From DAOPYE01 sp035352715 (GTDB lineage: Bacteria > Acidobacteriota > Holophagae > Holophagales > Holophagaceae): a DNA stretch of 19,265 bases. Every line of letters starts with the position of its first letter. Position 1 is the first letter of the stretch. The stretch lies in NCBI GenBank assembly GCA_035352715.1, contig DAOPYE010000049.1, forward strand, positions 1 through 19,265. The letters run 5' to 3'. A program made the translations under genes and the position numbers. This document shows positions 13,293 through 19,265 of the stretch, one piece after another. The notes under the pieces are model-generated. The model did not search any database. It was not told the DNA's origin and saw nothing but the letters and a program-made list of their open reading frames with translations.

Positions 13293-13706
13293 ATGCACGA
13301 AGTGGCGCTCATGGAAGAACTCCTGCGGATCGTCCAGGAGGAAGCCCGCCTTGCCGGTGGCGGGCGGGCGCGCCGGGTGTGCCTGGAGGTGGGCGCGCTG
13401 GCGGGCGTCGATCCCGACGCGCTGCGCTTCGCGTTCGAAGCCCTGGCCCCGGAAAGGCTGGGTTCGGCCTGCCTGGATCTGGTGGAAAGCCCTGGCCGGG
13501 CCTGGTGCGAGGCGTGCCGGGCCGAGGTCGCGCTGGCGATTCGCTTTGATCCCTGCCCCCGCTGCGGGGCCTTCCCGCTCACGCTCACGGGCGGGTCTGA
13601 ACTGATTTTGAAGGAACTGGAACTGGAGGAAGCCCCATGTGCGACACCTGCGGATGTGAAGAGGGCGGCGAACCCCGCCGCGGCCGCCTGCGCTCTGGAC
13701 GCCTGA
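13293..13706 (+). CDS. hypA: Hydrogenase nickel incorporation protein HypA (extended C-terminus)
   Basis: Nickel metallochaperone that works with HypB to insert Ni into the large subunit. It starts MHEVALMEELL, so His2 and Glu3 of the nickel site are present. The zinc site is formed by Cys72/Cys75 (WCEAC) and Cys88/Cys91 (CPRC). AGAGGA at 13283-13288 precedes the ATG. The protein has 137 residues, while HypA usually ends at 113-120. The extra ~24 residues (Ala-rich, ending ACALDA) come from reading 70 bases into hypB in another frame. Either the native stop was lost or there is a sequence error near 13630. The first ~113 residues are a normal, complete HypA. Confidence 0.9.
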   Translation: MHEVALMEELLRIVQEEARLAGGGRARRVCLEVGALAGVDPDALRFAFEALAPERLGSACLDLVESPGRAWCEACRAEVALAIRFDPCPRCGAFPLTLTGGSELILKELELEEAPCATPADVKRAANPAAAACALDA

Positions 13707-14437
13707 ACCGGAGACGTCTAGGCCCGGAAGGGGCCGAGCCGCGAGGGGACCAGCCCTCCAAGGTGATCCCCGTCGAGCGCAGCCTCCTGGCGCGCAATGA
13801 TGCGTTCGCCCAGCAGAATCGCGCCCGCTTTCAGGCCAAGGGCATCCTCGCCCTGAACCTGGTTTCCAGCCCCGGTTCGGGGAAGACCAGCCTGCTGGTG
13901 GCGACCTTGGCCCGCCTGGAGCATCCCTGCGCCGTCATCGAGGGCGATCAGCAGACCAGTCTGGACGCCGAGCGCATCCGCGCCGCGGGGGCATCGGCGC
14001 TTCAGATCAATACGGGCAAGGGCTGCCATCTGGACGCCCAGGGCGTGGGCCGCGCGGCGGAGCGCCTGGATCCGCCCGAGGGCGCGCTGCTCTTCATCGA
14101 GAACGTCGGCAATCTGGTGTGCCCCGCCGCCTTTGATCTGGGCGAGGCGCACAAGGTCCTGATCCTTTCCGTCACCGAAGGCGAGGACAAGCCGCTGAAA
14201 TACCCGGATATGTTTGCCGCGGCGGATCTGCTGCTGCTCAACAAGATCGATCTGCTGCCCCACGTGGCGTTCGACGTGGAGGCCTGCCTGGCCAATGCCC
14301 GGCGCGTGAATCCAGGGCTGGAGACGATCCTGCTCAGCGCCCGCACGGGAGAGGGCCTGGATGTCTGGCTCCGGTGGCTGGGCCAGCGCCTTCGCCAGAA
14401 TCTCGGCCAGAGTCTTCCTGTGCCCGCTTCCGTCTGA
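13637..14437 (+). CDS. hypB: Hydrogenase nickel incorporation GTPase HypB
   Basis: SIMIBI-class GTPase that delivers nickel to the hydrogenase with HypA. It has 266 residues. The N-terminus MCDTCGC is the high-affinity nickel motif (CxxCGC). The P-loop is SSPGSGKTSLL (Gly80-Ser85). Cys130-His131 in NTGKGCHLDA form the G-domain metal site. ENVGNLVCPAAFDLGE and NKIDLLP complete the nucleotide site. The linker at 13-38 is Arg/Gly-rich where many HypB proteins have a His-rich nickel store; this stretch is coded where hypA and hypB overlap. The ATG at 13637 has a strong GGAGGA at 13625-13630. hypF follows after 7 bases. Confidence 0.94.
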   Translation: MCDTCGCEEGGEPRRGRLRSGRLNRRRLGPEGAEPRGDQPSKVIPVERSLLARNDAFAQQNRARFQAKGILALNLVSSPGSGKTSLLVATLARLEHPCAVIEGDQQTSLDAERIRAAGASALQINTGKGCHLDAQGVGRAAERLDPPEGALLFIENVGNLVCPAAFDLGEAHKVLILSVTEGEDKPLKYPDMFAAADLLLLNKIDLLPHVAFDVEACLANARRVNPGLETILLSARTGEGLDVWLRWLGQRLRQNLGQSLPVPASV

Positions 14438-14444
14438 GGCCTTC

Positions 14445-16760
14445 ATGCCGCGGCTTTCCATCGAGATCCAGGGCGTGGTGCAGGGGGTGGGGTTCCGCCC
14501 CTTCGTCTACCGCTTGGCCCAGGATCGGAAGCTGGAGGGCTGGGTCCGCAACAAGCCCGAAGGCGTTGAAATCGAAGTGCAGGGCGCGGGTGCGGTGCTG
14601 GCGGCGTTCCAGCGGGCGCTGGAAACCGAAGCGCCGGGGCCCGCGCGCATCCATTCCCTGGTCTGCCGCGAAGTGACGGAGCGCTCCGAGGAGCCGGGCT
14701 TTTCCATCCGGCCCAGCGCGTCTGTGGAAGGCGGGGCGACGCGTCCTTCGCTCCCGGCGGATCTGGCGATCTGCCCCGATTGCCTGAAGGAGATCCGCGA
14801 TCCCCACGAGCGCCGCCACGGCTATCCCTTCACCAACTGCACGCGCTGCGGTCCACGCTACACCCTGCTGGCGTCGCTGCCCTACGATCGGCCCCGCACC
14901 ACCATGGCGGCTTTTCTGCTGTGCGAAGCCTGCCGCGCCCAGTACGAGGATCCCGCCGATCGGCGCTTTCACGCGCAGCCTATCGCGTGCCCCACGTGCG
15001 GCCCGCGTCTGACCTTGGTGGACGTTTCGGGCCAGCCGATGGCCGAGGCCTCCATGGCCCTGGAACGGGCGGCCAGCCTGCTGGAATCCGGCGGCATCCT
15101 GGCCCTCAAGGGGCTGGGCGGTTTCCAGCTTCTGGTGGACGCGACCTCCGAATGCGCCGTGGCCCTTCTGCGCCAGCGCAAGCGGCGCGAGACCAAGCCC
15201 TTCGCTGTGATGTTCCCGGATCTGGATTCGCTTCAGGCGCACGGCCAGGTGGATGCGGAAGCGGCCCGCCTCTTGGCGTCTTCCGCCTCGCCCATCGTGC
15301 TGCTGCGTCGAAGGGCGGACGGCCCGCGCCCTGAACTGGCCTCTGGCATCGCGCCGGGCAATCCCGATCTGGGGTGTTTCCTGCCGAACACGCCGTTGCA
15401 CCAGCTGCTATTGGATCGCCTGGCCCGGCCCGTGGTCTGCACGAGCGGCAATCTGTCGGAAGAGCCCATGGCCATCGAGGATGGCGACGCCCTGGCGCGG
15501 CTGGGCGGCATCGCCGATGCGTTCCTGCTGCACGATCGGCCCATCCTGCGCCCCATGGATGATTCCGTGGCGCGGATCGAAGGCGGTGTGCCCCGCCTGC
15601 TGCGCCGGGCTCGCGGGTATGCGCCGCTGCCTATGCCCGTTTCGATGCCGGAAGCGCTGGTTCCCATCCTGGCCCTGGGTGGCCATCAGAAATCCACGAT
15701 CACCGTGCAGGGCCTCGGTCAGGCGGTGACCAGCCAGCATCTGGGGGATCTGGATTCGCCCCTGGGCCGTGCCCTGTTGGCCCGCACTACAGCGGATCTG
15801 CTGGATTTCCTGAAGGTCCAGCCCACGCGCCTCGCCTGCGATCTGCACCCGGATTACGCCTCTACCCGTTGGGCCGAATCCCTGGCGCAGGAATGGCGGC
15901 TGCCCCTGGTGCGCGTGCAGCATCATCACGCCCATATCGCGGCTTGTCTGGCGGAATTGGCTCTGGATGAACCGGTGTTGGGATTGGCCTGGGATGGCTC
16001 GGGCTACGGATCGGATGGCGTGCTGTGGGGCGGGGAGGCCCTGAGGGTGGAGGGTGCCCAGTTCACCCGCCTGGGGCATCTGCGGGAGTTCCCCCTGCCC
16101 GGGGGCGAACGCGCCATCCGTGAGCCGCGCCGCTCCGCGCTGGGCCTGTGCTGGGAATGCCTGGGGCCCGGGTTTGACACGGCATCAGGAGCGATCCCCG
16201 AACTGGAAGCGCACTTTGCGCCCGGCGAATGGAACACGCTGCAGGCCATGCTGGCCCGCGGTTTTGCCTGCCCGCGCACCACCAGCATCGGGCGGTTGTT
16301 CGACGCCGCGGCGGCGTTGACGGGCGTTCATGCCACATCTGGTTTCGAGGGGCAGGCGGCCATGGCGCTGGAGTTCGCAGCGCGAGCGGAATCCCCCGGC
16401 GATGCTCATGACGGCGGGCATGGCGGCGCCTATGTCATCGCCTTGAAGGATGGCATCGCGGATCCTGCGCCCATGCTCTCGGAACTGCTTTCGGATCGCC
16501 GCCGGGGTGCGTCCCCCGGCGTCATGGCCCGGCGTTTCCACGGCGCGCTGGCGGATCTCGCGGTGGCTTTTGCCGAAAGCGAGGGCCTGCCACGGGTCGT
16601 GCTCTCCGGGGGCTGTTTCCAAAACGCCCTGCTGGCGGGGATGTGCGAGGAAAAACTGGCGGCGGCTGGGTTCCAGGTCCACCGTCCCGCCCTGCTGCCA
16701 TGCAACGATGGCGGGCTTTCCCTGGGGCAGGCCTGGGTCGCCGCCCGATCGGAGGTGTGA
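14445..16760 (+). CDS. hypF: Carbamoyltransferase HypF
   Basis: Makes the thiocarbamate on HypE that becomes the cyanide ligands of the NiFe centre, from carbamoyl phosphate and ATP. It has 771 residues, the normal full length. Domain order: acylphosphatase at 1-90 (VVQGVGFRPFVYRLA); two zinc fingers with Cys110/113/132/135 and Cys160/163/182/185; a YrdC/Sua5-like domain at about 200-390 (ALKGLGGFQLLVDAT); and a Kae1-like carbamoyltransferase domain to the end. The last domain has the metal-binding VQHHHAHIAAC at 491-501, LAWDGSGYGSDG and VVLSGGCFQNALL at 718-730. The start follows TGAGG at 14435-14439, which overlaps the hypB stop; longer in-frame starts lie inside hypB. One base separates it from hypC. 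Confidence 0.95.
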   Translation: MPRLSIEIQGVVQGVGFRPFVYRLAQDRKLEGWVRNKPEGVEIEVQGAGAVLAAFQRALETEAPGPARIHSLVCREVTERSEEPGFSIRPSASVEGGATRPSLPADLAICPDCLKEIRDPHERRHGYPFTNCTRCGPRYTLLASLPYDRPRTTMAAFLLCEACRAQYEDPADRRFHAQPIACPTCGPRLTLVDVSGQPMAEASMALERAASLLESGGILALKGLGGFQLLVDATSECAVALLRQRKRRETKPFAVMFPDLDSLQAHGQVDAEAARLLASSASPIVLLRRRADGPRPELASGIAPGNPDLGCFLPNTPLHQLLLDRLARPVVCTSGNLSEEPMAIEDGDALARLGGIADAFLLHDRPILRPMDDSVARIEGGVPRLLRRARGYAPLPMPVSMPEALVPILALGGHQKSTITVQGLGQAVTSQHLGDLDSPLGRALLARTTADLLDFLKVQPTRLACDLHPDYASTRWAESLAQEWRLPLVRVQHHHAHIAACLAELALDEPVLGLAWDGSGYGSDGVLWGGEALRVEGAQFTRLGHLREFPLPGGERAIREPRRSALGLCWECLGPGFDTASGAIPELEAHFAPGEWNTLQAMLARGFACPRTTSIGRLFDAAAALTGVHATSGFEGQAAMALEFAARAESPGDAHDGGHGGAYVIALKDGIADPAPMLSELLSDRRRGASPGVMARRFHGALADLAVAFAESEGLPRVVLSGGCFQNALLAGMCEEKLAAAGFQVHRPALLPCNDGGLSLGQAWVAARSEV

Positions 16761-16761
16761 G

Positions 16762-16992
16762 ATGTGTCTGGGCGTGCCCGGTGAACTCTTGGAGCGCCTG
16801 GAGGGGGATCCTCCTTTGGGCCGCGTGGCCTTCGGCCGCATCGTGAAGGAGGTCTGCCTGGCCTTCGTTCCCGAGGTGCGGGTGGGCGAGTATGTGCTGG
16901 TGCATGCGGGCACCGCGCTGGAGGTGATGGACGAGGCGGAGGCGGCGGAACTGCTGCAGACCCTGGCCCGGCTGGATGGGGACTTGCCATGA
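16762..16992 (+). CDS. hypC: Hydrogenase assembly chaperone HypC
   Basis: Small chaperone that carries the Fe(CN)2CO unit with HypD and docks it on the large-subunit precursor. It has 76 residues, typical for the family. It starts MCLGVPGELLERL; Cys2 becomes the iron-binding N-terminal residue after Met removal. VGEYVLVHAGTALEVMD with its conserved His is also characteristic. GGAGGTG at 16751-16757 is a strong ribosome binding site within the end of hypF. The stop overlaps the hypD start (ATGA), as expected for two proteins that act as one complex. Confidence 0.95.
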   Translation: MCLGVPGELLERLEGDPPLGRVAFGRIVKEVCLAFVPEVRVGEYVLVHAGTALEVMDEAEAAELLQTLARLDGDLP

Positions 16993-18110
16993 AGTACGTG
17001 GACGAATACCGGGATGGCGAGAAGGCCAAGCCGCTGGTCGAGGCCATCCACCAGGCCGTGACCCGGCCCTGGTCCATCATGGAGGTCTGCGGGGGCCAGA
17101 CCCATAGCCTGGCGCGCTTCGGGATCGAAAGCCTGCTGCCCCCGGCGGTGAGCCTCATCCACGGTCCCGGCTGTCCTGTCTGCGTCACGCCCGTGGCGAT
17201 TCTCGATCAGGCGCTGGCCCTGGCCGCGCGGCCCGAGGTCATCTTCTGCTCCTTCGGCGATATGCTGCGCGTGCCCGGATCCTGCCAGGACTTGTTCCAG
17301 GTGAAGGCTCAGGGCGGGGATATCCGCATCGTTCATTCTCCGCTGGACGCCTTGGCGCTGGCCGAACGCCACCCGGAACGGCAGGTGGTCTTCTTCGCGG
17401 TGGGTTTCGAGACCACCGCTCCCGCCAACGCGCTGGCTGCGCATCTTGCCAAGCGCCGCGGGCTGCGGAACTTCTCGCTGCTGGCGGCCCAGGTGCGCGT
17501 GCCCCCGGCGCTGGCCTTCATCCTGGAGGCACCGGATTCCCAGGTGGACGCCTTTCTCGCGGCGGGCCACGTCTGTGCCGTCATGGGCCTCGCCGAGTAC
17601 CAGCCTCTGGCGCAGAAATACCAAGTGCCCATCGTCGTGACGGCCTTCGAGCCCCTGGATCTGCTGCAGGGCATCCTCATGGTCGTGCGCCAACTGGAAG
17701 CGGGTCGGGCCGAGGTGGAGAACCAGTACGCCCGCCTGGTGCGCCCCGAGGGCAACGCGCGCGCCCAGGCGCTCATGCGCGAGGTCTTCCAGATCGTGCC
17801 GCGCACGTGGCGAGGCATCGGCACCCTGCCCGAAAGCGGCCTGGGACTGCGCCCCGCTTATGCGGACTTCGACGCCGAGATCCGCTTCGGCCTGAAGGGC
17901 GTGGGGGGCGTCGAATCCTCCCGATGCCTGGCGGGCCAGGTGCTGCTGGGCCGCCTCAAGCCTACGAAATGCCCGGCCTTCGGGATGGAATGTACGCCCG
18001 AGCATCCCCTGGGCGCCCCCATGGTGAGCGCCGAAGGGGCCTGTTCCGCCCATCACCGATACCAACCCGCTTCCAGCAACCCGCTTCTGCCAGCCGCTTC
18101 CGCCAGGTGA
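16989..18110 (+). CDS. hypD: Hydrogenase formation protein HypD
   Basis: 4Fe-4S scaffold protein on which the Fe(CN)2CO group is assembled with HypC. It has 373 residues. Conserved stretches are MEVCGGQTHS (Cys34), HGPGCPVCVTP (Cys62, Cys65), VGFETTAPANA and the C-terminal cluster-binding region KCPAFGMECTPEHPLGAP followed by MVSAEGACSAHHRY. All expected cysteines appear intact. The last ~13 residues (ASSNPLLPAASAR) go beyond the family's usual end and are encoded by a short tandem repeat. hypE starts 4 bases later behind AGGTGA at 18105-18110. Confidence 0.95.
   Translation: MKYVDEYRDGEKAKPLVEAIHQAVTRPWSIMEVCGGQTHSLARFGIESLLPPAVSLIHGPGCPVCVTPVAILDQALALAARPEVIFCSFGDMLRVPGSCQDLFQVKAQGGDIRIVHSPLDALALAERHPERQVVFFAVGFETTAPANALAAHLAKRRGLRNFSLLAAQVRVPPALAFILEAPDSQVDAFLAAGHVCAVMGLAEYQPLAQKYQVPIVVTAFEPLDLLQGILMVVRQLEAGRAEVENQYARLVRPEGNARAQALMREVFQIVPRTWRGIGTLPESGLGLRPAYADFDAEIRFGLKGVGGVESSRCLAGQVLLGRLKPTKCPAFGMECTPEHPLGAPMVSAEGACSAHHRYQPASSNPLLPAASAR
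18063..18100 (+). repeat. Short tandem repeat forming the 3' end of hypD
   Basis: CAACCCGCTTC at 18063-18073 and again at 18077-18087, then the shortened copy CAGCCGCTTC at 18091-18100, with a 14-base period. The repeat codes for the extra Ser/Ala/Pro/Leu tail of HypD. It may be related to the GCAACGAACCCC-type repeats at 8829-8867 and 12506-12529, but the likeness is weaker than between those two. Confidence 0.6.
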
Positions 18111-18114
18111 GCCC

Positions 18115-19158
18115 ATGCCCTCTTTCCATCTGAATTGTCCGGTGCCGTTGACGGGGGATTGCGTGCAGCTCGCCCATGGCGGCGGAGGCCGCCGGATGCG
18201 GGATCTGTTGGAAGGGCTGATGCTGCCGTCCTTCCAGGATCCACTGCTGGAGGCCCGGCACGACGCCGCCCTGCTGGAAATCCAGGGCGTCCGGCTGGCC
18301 TTCACCACGGATTCCTTCGTGGTGAGCCCCCGCTTCTTTCCCGGCGGCAATATCGGCGAACTATCCGTGTTCGGCACCGTGAACGATCTGGCCATGGGGG
18401 GCGCGCGGCCACTGTTCCTGAGCTGCGCCATGATCTTGGAAGAGGGCTATCCCCTCGAAGAACTGCGCCAAGTGTTGGATTCCATGGCCCGGGCGGCGCG
18501 GCGCTGCGGCGTGCGCATCGCCACCGGCGACACCAAGGTGGTGGATAAAGGCAAGGGCGACGGGCTCTACATCAACACGACGGGCATCGGCCTGGTGCGC
18601 GATGGCGTTGCGCTTGGGCCCGGTCGCGTGCGGCCGGGGGATGCCGTGCTGGTCTCGGGCGACGTGGGTCGTCATGGCGTGGCCGTGATGTCTGTGCGGG
18701 AAGGTCTGGCCTTCGAATGTCCGGTGCAAAGCGACTGCAGCCCCGTGCATCACTTGGCGGCGGCCCTGATGGAAGCGGGCCTCGATCTGCACTGCCTGCG
18801 GGATCCCACCCGCGGCGGCCTGGCCTCGGTGCTGAACGAAATCGCCCTGGATGGAGCCCTGGGCATCGAGGTCGACGAAACCGCAATCCCGGTCGCCGAG
18901 GATGTCTCGGCCGCCTGCGAACTGCTGGGCCTCGATCCGCTCTATGTCGCCTGCGAAGGCCGCATGGTGGCCTTCCTTCCGCCGAATCAGGCAGAACAGG
19001 CGCTGACGCTGATGCGCCAGCATCCAGAGGGCTGCGGCGCCGCCCTCATCGGCCATGTGTTGGAAGGCCCCGTCGGCCAGGTGCAGCTCCGCACCCGCCT
19101 GGGCACCCATCGAAGCCTGGATCTGCTCTCCGGCGAGCAGCTGCCCCGCATCTGCTGA
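18115..19158 (+). CDS. hypE: Hydrogenase expression/formation protein HypE
   Basis: ATP-dependent dehydratase that converts the thiocarbamate on its own C-terminal cysteine into thiocyanate, the cyanide donor. It has 347 residues. It ends in LPRIC, so the essential terminal Cys347 is present. Other family stretches are QLAHGGGGRRMRDLLEG, TTDSFVVSPRFFPGGNIGEL with VFGTVNDLAMGGA, the Asp/Lys-rich nucleotide site GDTKVVDKGKGDG and LRDPTRGGLASVLNEIA, all typical of the PurM/SelD-like fold. It is the last gene of hypABFCDE, so the complete set of general maturation factors lies in one block. Confidence 0.95.
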   Translation: MPSFHLNCPVPLTGDCVQLAHGGGGRRMRDLLEGLMLPSFQDPLLEARHDAALLEIQGVRLAFTTDSFVVSPRFFPGGNIGELSVFGTVNDLAMGGARPLFLSCAMILEEGYPLEELRQVLDSMARAARRCGVRIATGDTKVVDKGKGDGLYINTTGIGLVRDGVALGPGRVRPGDAVLVSGDVGRHGVAVMSVREGLAFECPVQSDCSPVHHLAAALMEAGLDLHCLRDPTRGGLASVLNEIALDGALGIEVDETAIPVAEDVSAACELLGLDPLYVACEGRMVAFLPPNQAEQALTLMRQHPEGCGAALIGHVLEGPVGQVQLRTRLGTHRSLDLLSGEQLPRIC

Positions 19159-19265
19159 GTGGGCCATGGAACGACGGAAGCCGCTCTGTCCATGAGGTTT
19201 GAGGAATACCGTCGGCGTTATTTTTAATTCTTGCAACCGGTTTCATTTTGGAACAATCTGCTGTC
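19159..19265. other. Non-coding tail after hypE
   Basis: No gene is visible in these 107 bases. Base composition turns A+T-rich from about 19195. A weak hairpin can be drawn at 19205-19222 (six pairs, one mismatch, TCGG loop), partly overlapping TTATTTTT. It might be a terminator for the hyp operon, but the stem is too weak to call. Confidence 0.35.

Noticed and set aside
16185..18431. Open frame of 748 codons on the minus strand opposite hypF, hypC, hypD and hypE
   Set aside because: It spans four well-conserved maturation genes on the other strand and has no recognisable motif; it is a composition artefact.
1..19265. tRNA or rRNA genes, CRISPR arrays, insertion sequences, integrase or attachment sites
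   Set aside because: No cloverleaf, rRNA stretch, regularly spaced long repeat, transposase or integrase was recognised anywhere in the window.

Overview
This is a GC-rich, densely coded bacterial stretch in which most neighbouring genes overlap by 1-4 bases. It comes from a draft assembly: 100 Ns lie at 8937-9036. The gene set is a separate nuoC and nuoD, E. coli-type MotA/MotB, a cytoplasmic F420-non-reducing-type NiFe hydrogenase, and PATAN and roadblock signalling domains. This fits a flagellated, H2-metabolising, at least facultatively anaerobic bacterium. Acidobacteriota of the Holophaga/Geothrix kind is my best guess, but no marker gene settles it.

Layout. (1) Positions 1-1231, minus strand: an acyl carrier protein, a FabZ-type dehydratase and the N-terminal part of a beta-ketoacyl-ACP synthase, which runs off the left edge. 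(2) Positions 1382-4106, plus strand: nuoA-nuoB-nuoC-nuoD, the connecting module of complex I. The remaining nuo genes do not follow. (3) Positions 4108-4884: a membrane-anchored SAM methyltransferase-like protein. (4) Positions 4955-6721: motA and motB, the flagellar stator. (5) Positions 6722-7029: a 308-base non-coding leader with several inverted repeats, including a 13-bp stem. (6) Positions 7030-12489: a hydrogenase operon. The order is roadblock protein, Cys-rich V4R-like protein, small subunit, large subunit (interrupted by the assembly gap), ferredoxin fused to a second V4R-like domain, maturation protease, and a REC-PATAN-roadblock response regulator. (7) Positions 12522-13184, minus strand: a NicO-type nickel transporter with a His-rich loop. 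(8) Positions 13293-19158: a complete hypA-hypB-hypF-hypC-hypD-hypE maturation set. (9) Positions 19159-19265: non-coding tail.

How the parts fit together. The transporter supplies nickel. HypA/HypB insert it, HypC-HypF build the Fe(CN)2CO group, and the locus protease trims the 27-residue tail of the large subunit. The small subunit carries 12 cysteines placed for three 4Fe-4S clusters and has no Tat signal, so the enzyme should be cytoplasmic. No HdrABC, HoxFU or membrane anchor is encoded here, so the 2x[4Fe-4S] ferredoxin-like fusion is the obvious electron partner.

The most unusual feature is the symmetry of the hydrogenase operon. The catalytic genes lie between two copies of the same V4R-like domain, and outside these lie two copies of the same roadblock domain, one of them fused to a response regulator. 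This suggests a hydrogenase wired to signalling, possibly H2 or redox sensing that acts on motility or on a small GTPase. That functional reading is inference.
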